A DNA stretch of 20,949 nt from a virus, in the IMG/VR virus record IMGVR_UViG_3300008120_001057, positions 1 to 20,949 of that record; one strand, 5' to 3'. The notes under the pieces are model-generated. The model was given only the letters and a program-made list of their open reading frames with translations. It had not been told where the DNA came from and did no database searches. This document shows, one piece after another, positions 16,650 through 20,949 of this stretch. The position numbers and the translations under genes are program-made. The first letter of the stretch is position 1, and every line of letters begins with the position of its first letter.

Positions 16650-17596
16650 TTGGATTCCTTAATAGTGATCGTTGATTGACGGACTGAGTAGGCTTCTTTA
16701 GCTGGCGTGATCTTCTCAGGCGTTGCTTTGTAGTGACGCATAGGCCATTTGAGTGTCCAGTGACCAACCTTGGCGCTGGAATAATCCTTCATCATTACTT
16801 TTAGATCCTTCTCCCAGAGATCAATGTCTTCTTGAATACTGGCAATCTTGTTTTTGGCAAGCACAATGTTGGCAACCAAGTCTTCGGCATCAATGTCAAG
16901 CTCGACCTCTTCTTCCCTTGCTGTAGGCCAGATGCGGTTGGCATCTTTGCTGTCAACTGCTGGGTAGTACTGGGCTTCACCAGTCTCTTCAAAGGTTGTC
17001 AGTCTGCCTTGGAAGTCGATGGCGTAGTTCTCAATCTGTGCCATGGTTTCAGCATGGGGTTTGAACAAAAAGATCCGCAGTTCGACACCTGAATACAGAC
17101 AGCCAATGGCTGCCCAGTCCAAGCCAGTACACATCATCACGCCTTGGACTTGGATTGGCCCACGGTACAAAGGCAGTACATCCTCTGGGTGTCCACGGGT
17201 AAGCTTGGATTCCAGCACTCCATTGCCAGTCAACTCAATGCTGTCTCCATCCACCACATAGATGCCTTTGCTCGGGTCATGGTTGATGACCATGGGCTTG
17301 TCAATGTAGGCAATAGCATCAGCACTGGCGGCAAGTGCAAGGTTGGGATGCTGGAATGCTTTGTCAGGCATCACATAGCGGTCAATACCAAGGCGCTTTG
17401 CCATCTCAGCAATGATGGCTGGCTCCAAGGCATTGCCCCAGTCTGCCGCTTCACCAGCTTGGGTTCTGGCATCTTCGCCCAGTATGGACTTAAGGCAGAA
17501 CATCAGCACATCATTGGGGCTGGAATAGGGACTGACACCAAACAGGCTGGGCAGTTGTGAGCAGGACAGCATTTTGTCCGAGGTTAATTTAGGCAT
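16646..17596 (-). CDS. YqaJ-type viral recombination exonuclease
   Basis: The 316-residue product carries the exonuclease motifs in order: GNALEPAI (residues 54-61, conserved Glu58), ASADAI (90-95, Asp93), VLESKL (127-132, the ExK pair Glu129/Lys131) and PIQVQG (147-152, Gln149 and Gln151). This matches lambda-exonuclease/YqaJ enzymes that resect 5' strands to give 3' tails for the neighbouring ERF protein. I chose the ATG at 17596, with AAGGAG (complement 17604-17609) seven bases away, over a TTG six bases earlier. The winged-helix gene overlaps the start by eight bases. Confidence 0.9.
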   Translation of the reverse strand: MPKLTSDKMLSCSQLPSLFGVSPYSSPNDVLMFCLKSILGEDARTQAGEAADWGNALEPAIIAEMAKRLGIDRYVMPDKAFQHPNLALAASADAIAYIDKPMVINHDPSKGIYVVDGDSIELTGNGVLESKLTRGHPEDVLPLYRGPIQVQGVMMCTGLDWAAIGCLYSGVELRIFLFKPHAETMAQIENYAIDFQGRLTTFEETGEAQYYPAVDSKDANRIWPTAREEEVELDIDAEDLVANIVLAKNKIASIQEDIDLWEKDLKVMMKDYSSAKVGHWTLKWPMRHYKATPEKITPAKEAYSVRQSTITIKESK

Positions 17597-17897
17597 TGTC
17601 AAACTCCTTGATCATAAGAACCCGCTGGTTTCGACCTGACTTACCAGGGCGGGTCAGCCCAGTGTCAACGATGTATCCCTTGTCAAGCAAGGCTTTGAAC
17701 CGAGCGGTCACTGTACTGTAGGGGTAGCTCATTAACTGAGCCAGTACCTCATCTTGAATGCAACCCTGTGGATAACTGGCAATCACCTCATAGACGACTT
17801 GTTCCATTTTGGTGGTGTTGACCAGTTTGGCTGCGTCTTTGCTGGTTTGGGGGTCTTTTCTACGGACAAGCTTCTTCCAGATTGTGCCGAACTTCAT
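17589..17897 (-). CDS. Winged-helix DNA-binding protein
   Basis: With the ATG at 17897 (AAGGAGA at complement 17903-17909, seven bases upstream) the product has 102 residues. RRKDPQTSKDAAK at 12-24 is a typical opening of a phage family, followed by helices and a recognition-type segment (YPYSTVTARFKALLDKGYI, about 58-76) and a basic wing (TRPGKSGRNQRV, 82-93). Such winged-helix proteins bind DNA; here it leads the recombination operon and could regulate it or recruit the exonuclease. Only 102 residues, no effector domain. Function beyond DNA binding is inference. A longer start is possible but lacks a ribosome site. Confidence 0.7.
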   Translation of the reverse strand: MKFGTIWKKLVRRKDPQTSKDAAKLVNTTKMEQVVYEVIASYPQGCIQDEVLAQLMSYPYSTVTARFKALLDKGYIVDTGLTRPGKSGRNQRVLMIKEFDNA

Positions 17898-17931
17898 TGA
17901 ACTCTCCTTAGTAGGTAGGTTGTTGCTCTGC

Positions 17932-18028
17932 ATGATTGCAAAGTGATAGCATCATACAACACCAATAAACGCTAGGCTTCTAGGTGCTTTCCCTAATTCA
18001 ATGATTGCATTTTGCAATATACTTGCAA
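17932..18028. promoter_or_regulatory. Divergent control region with TTGCAA boxes
   Basis: The space between the divergent operons contains TTGCAA at 17936-17941, 18012-18017 and 18023-18028, and ATGATTGCA at both 17932 and 18001. ATTGCA-TTT-TGCAAT is a perfect dyad at 18004-18018, and ATGAT ... ATCAT (17932-17955) frames a second dyad. The last two TTGCAA copies are one helical turn apart (11 bases). Repeated half-sites of this kind are what a ribbon-helix-helix repressor would bind, and the gene at 18031 encodes one. Operator function is inferred. Confidence 0.5.
18018..18023 (+). promoter_or_regulatory. Candidate -10 element of a leaderless promoter
   Basis: TATACT (18018-18023) matches a sigma-70 -10 box and lies seven bases before the regulator's ATG at 18031. 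No clear -35 and no Shine-Dalgarno are visible, so a transcript would start at or almost at the ATG. The box is flanked on both sides by TTGCAA, fitting repression by the gene product. Confidence 0.4.
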
Positions 18029-18030
18029 GC

Positions 18031-18240
18031 ATGAAACACACAATCAATCCCAAGATCGAGGTCACTCCGCTGATGGTGAGAGTGCGTCCTAGTAGCAAAG
18101 AGATTTTGCGTAATGCGGCATTGGCGCAACGCAGATCGATGGCGGCAATCGTTGACGACTTGATAATTGATCACCTTGGTCGGCAGTATTCCAGCGCCAA
18201 TACCAGGCTTCAATCATTTTTAAGGACTGGCAATGAGTAA
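18031..18240 (+). CDS. Ribbon-helix-helix (Arc/CopG-type) DNA-binding regulator
   Basis: The 69-residue product has a beta strand near MVRVRP (residues 15-20), two helices (SSKEILRNAALAQ, then RRSMAAIVDDLIIDHLG), and a short polar tail: the layout of the Arc/MetJ ribbon-helix-helix fold, in which paired strands contact operator DNA. It leads the rightward cluster and faces the leftward recombination operon, so it probably represses one or both. The ATG at 18031 has no ribosome site; an earlier in-frame ATG at 18001 is also without one. I prefer 18031 because a -10 lies directly upstream. It overlaps the next gene by eight bases. Confidence 0.65.
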   Translation: MKHTINPKIEVTPLMVRVRPSSKEILRNAALAQRRSMAAIVDDLIIDHLGRQYSSANTRLQSFLRTGNE

Positions 18241-18445
18241 CAAATGGCATCCACCTGAAGGCACAAAGATCACCATGCCCAGCATCCGTGTGACCGCTGA
18301 AAACTTCAAGTATCAGCGTGGTGCTGATGTCCAAGCAACATGGCGCAAGTATGGTTGGATGCCGCCAAGCTTGCATTTACCTCCACCACCACCTGAAAAG
18401 CCTTCAGATCTGCCTTTTATCAAGCCATTGAGGGCTATCAAATGA
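18233..18445 (+). CDS. Small conserved phage protein, unassigned
   Basis: The 70-residue product starts at an ATG with AAGGA (18222-18226) six bases upstream, overlapping the regulator's end. It reads as a short basic N-terminus, a helix with FKYQRGADVQATWRKYGW (residues about 25-42) and then a Pro-rich segment (LHLPPPPPEKP). Similar proteins with a DVxxTWxxxGW motif occur in other phages, but I know of no function. The Pro-rich tail could be a protein-binding arm. The stop overlaps the following ATG by four bases (ATGA). Confidence 0.6.
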   Translation: MSNKWHPPEGTKITMPSIRVTAENFKYQRGADVQATWRKYGWMPPSLHLPPPPPEKPSDLPFIKPLRAIK

Positions 18446-18702
18446 CCAAGCAAGACGCAGTCAAGGTACTGGATGCTGTGCGTGAAGGCGAGGCGATGCC
18501 TACCAGTCTGGTTGACCGAGCTTTACAAATTACAGGGGATCTTAATGACTTTCATGGTGAATTTTGTCGTATGTGGAGAGCCTGTGGGGAAAGGCAGGCC
18601 GAGATTCGCCAGACAAGGGGGATTCGTAAAGACCTATACACCCAAGAAGACGGCAAATTGGGAGCAGGAGATAGCCAAAGTAGCGAGACAAGCCATGGGT
18701 AG
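18442..18702 (+). CDS. Small phage protein with an overprinting C-terminal extension
   Basis: The ATG has GAGGG (18430-18434) seven bases upstream. The first 34 residues (MTKQDAVKVLDAVREGEAMP ... ALQITGDL) resemble a short phage protein that I recall ending at GDL just before RusA-type genes. Here the frame continues for some 52 more codons into the RusA gene in another frame, producing a basic, low-complexity tail (RQTRGIRKD ... SQSSETSHG) with no recognisable fold. I infer that an ancestral stop has been lost, and the tail is probably carried along. RusA begins at 18545, inside it. Confidence 0.45.
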   Translation: MTKQDAVKVLDAVREGEAMPTSLVDRALQITGDLNDFHGEFCRMWRACGERQAEIRQTRGIRKDLYTQEDGKLGAGDSQSSETSHG

Positions 18703-18970
18703 CCAAGATCCTTTGGACACGCCTGTAGCCCTTTCTGTGCGAGTCTATAAAGCTATTCCTGTCAGTTGGTCAAAGGCCAAGCGCCAGCAAGCAGAGACAG
18801 GTGTGCTTAGACCAGTTGGCAAGCCCGATCTGGACAACTACATCAAGGGCTTGATGGATGCTGGCAATGGCATCTTATGGGTCGATGACAGTCAGGTATG
18901 CGAATTGCACAGCATCAAGGCGTTTGGATCACCTCGGATTGAGGTCACAGTGATGGAGCTTTTGCCATGA
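18545..18970 (+). CDS. rusA: RusA-type Holliday junction resolvase
   Basis: From the ATG at 18545 (GGGGAT at about 18535-18540 upstream) the product has 141 residues, the usual RusA length. Conserved features are CGEPVGKGRPRF (10-21), the catalytic KPDLDN (93-98; Asp95 and Asp97) and DDSQ (114-117; Asp114 and Asp115), which bind the metal ions used to cut four-way junctions. RusA enzymes occur widely in lambdoid and other phages and would resolve intermediates made by the ERF/YqaJ pair encoded across the control region. Earlier in-frame start codons (from 18473) lie in the previous gene. The TGA overlaps the next ATG. Confidence 0.9.
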   Translation: MTFMVNFVVCGEPVGKGRPRFARQGGFVKTYTPKKTANWEQEIAKVARQAMGSQDPLDTPVALSVRVYKAIPVSWSKAKRQQAETGVLRPVGKPDLDNYIKGLMDAGNGILWVDDSQVCELHSIKAFGSPRIEVTVMELLP

Positions 18971-19131
18971 ATGAAGATACTTTGGAGCAGCGGATCAGCC
19001 ACCTTGAACACCAGTTTGAGCAAATGGCAGAAGCTTTTCATGCCAACAGCCAGTTGATGGTGATGATGGCTAGGGAACTTAAACGAATCAAAGATGCAAT
19101 GGGTGATGAAGATCCCATGGGGATGCAATGA
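18967..19131 (+). CDS. 54-residue coiled-coil peptide
   Basis: The short frame begins at ATG 18967 on the ATGA of RusA with TGGAG (18954-18958) eight bases upstream. The product is a single charged helix with leucine and methionine heptad spacing (LEQRISHLEHQFEQMA, then QLMVMMARELKRIKDAMG). It has no catalytic features. Its TGA (19129-19131) overlaps the methyltransferase ATG at 19128 and lies one base before the second-frame ATG at 19132, so it is the translational feeder for that pair. Its role may be mostly to dimerise or bind the neighbouring products; none is proven. Confidence 0.55.
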   Translation: MNEDTLEQRISHLEHQFEQMAEAFHANSQLMVMMARELKRIKDAMGDEDPMGMQ

Positions 19132-19865
19132 ATGAGTTGGCTTTATTCGCAGGCGCTGGTGGAGGAATACTTGGGGGAAAACTTCTCGGATGGCGAACAG
19201 TCTGTGCCGTTGAATGGGAAGCCTACCCAGCAAGCGTATTGTGCGCCCGACAAAATGACGGATTTCTCCCGCCTTTCCCAATTTGGGATGACGTACAAAC
19301 CTTTGACGGAAAGCCTTGGCGAGGAATTGTTGATGTCGTATCTGGAGGATTTCCATGTACCGACATCAGTGCCGCCGGAAAAGGAGCAGGAATTGATGGC
19401 AAAGCCTCAGGAATGTGGAGAGAAATGGCTCGCATCATTTGCGAAGTACGACCCAAGTACGCATTTATTGAGAACTCACCAATGCTCACTTCTAGAGGAC
19501 TTGAACGAGTATTGTGCGACCTTGCCAAATTGGGGTTTGATGCGAAATGGGGAGTGTTGGGAGCAGACTCGATTGGATTACCCCACAGGCGAGAACGAAT
19601 TTGGGTCTTGGCTACCGACCCCTGTCACAAGTATGTGGAGAGGGGCATCAAAAAAAAGGTTTTTGGGAAGCCGAGAATACAAGGGAAGTTTTACGATGGA
19701 GTGGATAAGAACGAGTCCGGATTGCGCTCAATATTTTCACCCGGACTTTGCAGAGCTTTTAATGGACTTCCCGGACAAGTGGACAGACTTAAAGCCATTG
19801 GAAATGCACAAGTTCCTAGAGTGGCGGCAACAGCATGGAGAGTCTTAAATGCAGGGTGGAGCTAG
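19128..19865 (+). CDS. C5 cytosine DNA methyltransferase, overprinted
   Basis: The 245-residue product has the C5-methyltransferase motifs in the right order: LFAGAGGG (6-13, S-adenosylmethionine binding), VEWEAY (28-33), PIWDD (51-55), catalytic GGFPC (73-77, Cys77), IENSP (114-118), HRRERIW (153-159) and GNAQVP (225-230). The target-recognition part between 160 and 222 is short, about 60 residues, and has few typical landmarks, so specificity cannot be predicted. It probably protects the phage DNA from host restriction. The ATG is coupled to the previous stop; GGGGA at 19119-19123 is only four bases away. Almost the whole gene also encodes the next entry. Confidence 0.85.
   Translation: MNELALFAGAGGGILGGKLLGWRTVCAVEWEAYPASVLCARQNDGFLPPFPIWDDVQTFDGKPWRGIVDVVSGGFPCTDISAAGKGAGIDGKASGMWREMARIICEVRPKYAFIENSPMLTSRGLERVLCDLAKLGFDAKWGVLGADSIGLPHRRERIWVLATDPCHKYVERGIKKKVFGKPRIQGKFYDGVDKNESGLRSIFSPGLCRAFNGLPGQVDRLKAIGNAQVPRVAATAWRVLNAGWS
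19132..19848 (+). CDS. Overprinted 238-residue protein in the +1 frame of the methyltransferase
   Basis: This frame is shifted one base from the methyltransferase, starts four bases after it and stays open for 714 bases, ending with TAA at 19846-19848, exactly before the next gene's ATG at 19849. GGGGA at 19119-19123 lies eight bases from its ATG, a better spacing than for the methyltransferase. It includes LPNWGLMRNGECWE (131-144), SWLPTPV (159-165) and ELLMDFPDKWTDLKPLEMHKF (208-228). I recall such segments from phage proteins next to methyltransferases. No catalytic residue of that enzyme is present; a partner or modifier is possible, but function is unknown. Confidence 0.65.
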   Translation: MSWLYSQALVEEYLGENFSDGEQSVPLNGKPTQQAYCAPDKMTDFSRLSQFGMTYKPLTESLGEELLMSYLEDFHVPTSVPPEKEQELMAKPQECGEKWLASFAKYDPSTHLLRTHQCSLLEDLNEYCATLPNWGLMRNGECWEQTRLDYPTGENEFGSWLPTPVTSMWRGASKKRFLGSREYKGSFTMEWIRTSPDCAQYFHPDFAELLMDFPDKWTDLKPLEMHKFLEWRQQHGES

Positions 19866-20055
19866 AAAAGGATCAGGACGCAAGCCAATTCAGATTGACG
19901 AGCGCAGAGCTTTCAGTCTGTACGAGCAGGGCTTTAGCAAGCTGGAGATTGCCACTAGATTTGGTGTTAACTACAACAGTCTGCGGACAATCTTTCGTAA
20001 GGCTGGCAAGTTCAAGCCATCAAAGAAAAGGAAGCCAGATGGAGACATACGATGA
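19849..20055 (+). CDS. Small helix-turn-helix DNA-binding protein
   Basis: The 68-residue product has a basic N-terminus with the GARKGSGRKP signature (residues 4-13) and a helix-turn-helix region: ERRAFSLYEQGFSKLEIATRFGVNYNSLRTIF (about 18-49), followed by a Lys-rich tail. The HTH resembles the small resolvase/terminase type that binds DNA without a second domain. GGAGA at 19837-19841 is seven bases before the ATG, which directly follows the overprinted frame's TAA. That TAAATG junction suggests reinitiation from the overprinted gene. A regulatory role is likely; no target is visible. Confidence 0.65.
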   Translation: MQGGARKGSGRKPIQIDERRAFSLYEQGFSKLEIATRFGVNYNSLRTIFRKAGKFKPSKKRKPDGDIR

Positions 20056-20240
20056 GCACTTTCAATAAACCTAAAACTTTGCCAAAAACAAATCAGCAAA
20101 TGATGGATGAACATTACAAAGCGGGTTGGAACGCAGCACTTGAAATGGCGGCATACAGAATTGAACATGATTTTGTTAAGGCGTTTGGCAAGGATACGCT
20201 GTCCAGCATGGCTATTTATATTCGGAGTCTTAAGAAATGA
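20052..20240 (+). CDS. Small phage protein, unassigned
   Basis: The 62-residue frame starts on the ATGA of the HTH gene, with GGAGA at 20041-20045 six bases upstream. The N-terminus is Lys/Pro-rich (FNKPKTLPKTNQQ), followed by one helix with HYKAGWNAALEMAAY (about residues 21-35) and a second with DTLSSMAIYIRSLKK. The GWNAA pattern is seen in several small phage proteins of unknown role. The layout is compatible with a two-helix peptide; I do not assign a function. It is coupled to the next gene by ATGA. Confidence 0.5.
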   Translation: MSTFNKPKTLPKTNQQMMDEHYKAGWNAALEMAAYRIEHDFVKAFGKDTLSSMAIYIRSLKK

Positions 20241-20500
20241 CACAAGATGAAATCATTCGGTTTGCAATTCAATGCCGCCTTGTGACAACAGGCAATCGTG
20301 ATGGGTTATACATGAACGCATTAACAGAATTTGCCAACCTTGTAGCCGCCAAAGAGCGTGAAGCCTGTGCAAAGGTGTGTGAAGCAAATGTATGGAGCAA
20401 ACCCGTAGCATGGTGGGGGGAAGCAACAAAGTCCGAGGTAAGCGTGGAGGCGGGACTTCAATGCGCCATCGCCATCAGAGCCAGAGGAGAGCTGGCATGA
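20237..20500 (+). CDS. Conserved small phage protein (EREACAK motif)
   Basis: The 87-residue product has a motif AAKEREACAKVCEA at about residues 37-50, with two Cys, and a C-terminal AIRARGELA. This combination is common in small accessory proteins of tailed phages, whose function has not been established. The start overlaps the previous stop and GGAG at 20224-20227 lies nine bases away. The end overlaps the next start (ATGA at 20497-20500). There is no obvious nucleotide-binding or membrane feature. Confidence 0.6.
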   Translation: MTQDEIIRFAIQCRLVTTGNRDGLYMNALTEFANLVAAKEREACAKVCEANVWSKPVAWWGEATKSEVSVEAGLQCAIAIRARGELA

Positions 20501-20910
20501 AACCAATCGCATACATCAATGTCGAGAAGCGCACGCTGGAATTCGCAGAGCCAATCAAATGGCATACCCCGACTGTTGCGAACCTAGATCGAATTCCTTT
20601 GTTCACCAAAGAAGCCTTGGCACAGCCAGAGCAAGAGCCTGTGGCCAACATCCGCACTTGGCGCAAGAACGGCGAGCTTCACGCAGAACTCTGGAATTGG
20701 GATCGCGGCATTGAATCGTTGCCTGATGGCGAGTATGACCTCTACACCACCCCACCACAGCGCAGCGAATCGTCTGGCAAGCCATCCGCATGGGTAGGTC
20801 TGACTGATGATGAAATTGCACAGGGCTGGAAAGAATCTTGGGTAACTGAACAGGCTTTTCAATCAGCAGTGTGGTGGGCAGAGGAAAAGCTGAAGGAGAA
20901 GAACACTTGA
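20497..20910 (+). CDS. Phage accessory protein with C-terminal helix, unassigned
   Basis: The 137-residue product begins at the ATGA of the preceding gene (GAGGAG at about 20483-20488 upstream); an in-frame ATG at 20392 lies within that gene and is not preferred. The N-terminus is short and mixed (MKPIAYINVEKRTLEFAE), with a middle segment that includes LPDGEYDLYTTPPQR (about residues 70-84), typical of a phage family with a YxxPPxR turn, then WVGLTDDEIAQGW (94-106) and a C-terminal charged helix. I recognise the family pattern but not a biochemical role. Confidence 0.55.
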   Translation: MKPIAYINVEKRTLEFAEPIKWHTPTVANLDRIPLFTKEALAQPEQEPVANIRTWRKNGELHAELWNWDRGIESLPDGEYDLYTTPPQRSESSGKPSAWVGLTDDEIAQGWKESWVTEQAFQSAVWWAEEKLKEKNT

Positions 20911-20949
20911 TTAACTGCCAAAAGTGTCAAAAAACCAGTTGCGCTAAAC
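20907..20949 (+). CDS. Start of a small Cys-rich protein (partial, TTG start)
   Basis: A frame beginning with TTG at 20907, overlapping the previous TGA as TTGA, runs off the right edge. It reads (M)INCQKCQKTSCAK, with CxxC that could bind zinc. GGAG in the preceding tail (about 20895-20898) lies eight to ten bases upstream, a usable ribosome site. Only 14 codons are visible, so identity cannot be judged. Confidence 0.35.
   Translation, partial: MINCQKCQKTSCAK

Noticed and set aside
17144-17560. 138-codon plus-strand frame opposite the YqaJ gene
   Set aside because: Antisense of a gene with clear catalytic motifs; no conserved pattern and no promoter or ribosome site.
18892-19356. 154-codon minus-strand frame over RusA end and methyltransferase start
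   Set aside because: It is opposite three plus-strand frames, is His/Arg/Leu-rich and has no plausible neighbours on that strand.
1-20949. tRNA genes, CRISPR arrays, insertion sequences, integrase and attachment sites
   Set aside because: No such features could be recognised by reading; intergenic space is nearly absent and no long repeated flanks were seen.

Overview
The window is a strain of tailed bacteriophage genome, densely packed with almost no intergenic DNA. Most neighbouring genes overlap by one to eight bases (TAATG or ATGA junctions). The virion module is podovirus-like with T7-type tail adaptors (gp11/gp12-like tail tubular proteins, internal virion proteins, a T7-type tail-fibre N-terminus). 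No RNA polymerase, DNA polymerase, terminase or integrase lies in the window, so the lifestyle is undecided. GC content is moderate. A Gram-negative host is indicated by the spanin pair and the lipoprotein signals; the host genus cannot be read from the sequence.

Layout. Bases 1-64 carry the end of an upstream gene (probably structural). Bases 73-12102 are the rightward virion module: tail tubular proteins A and B, small internal virion protein, a mid-size internal protein whose reading frame is broken near base 3400, a small membrane-associated virion protein, a 984-residue internal virion protein, a T7-type tail fibre and a 949-residue mosaic receptor-binding protein. Bases 12111-12638 hold a free-standing HNH/endonuclease VII homing-type nuclease. 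Bases 12642-13178 hold a small tail-associated protein. Bases 13171-15842 are a membrane/lysis module: several small membrane proteins, a lipoprotein, a candidate holin, Rz with Rz1 completely nested in it, and a GH19-type endolysin.

Bases 15839-17897 are a leftward recombination operon: winged-helix protein, YqaJ-type exonuclease, ERF single-strand annealing protein, and a 38-codon gene that converges on the endolysin and shares a TTAA stop with it. A control region at 17898-18030 separates this from a rightward cluster led by a ribbon-helix-helix regulator, then small proteins, a RusA Holliday-junction resolvase, a coiled-coil peptide, a C5 cytosine methyltransferase, an HTH protein and further small accessory genes running off the right edge.

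The most striking element is at 19128-19865. A complete C5 cytosine methyltransferase and a second 238-codon open frame, shifted by one base, occupy the same DNA over nearly their whole length. The second frame has the better-spaced ribosome binding site, ends exactly one base before the next gene's ATG, and carries motifs that I recognise from other phage proteins. I read this as genuine overprinting. Other points of note are the broken virion gene, the domain mosaic in the receptor-binding protein, the hidden 38-codon gene, and repeated TTGCAA boxes around a candidate leaderless promoter for the regulator.
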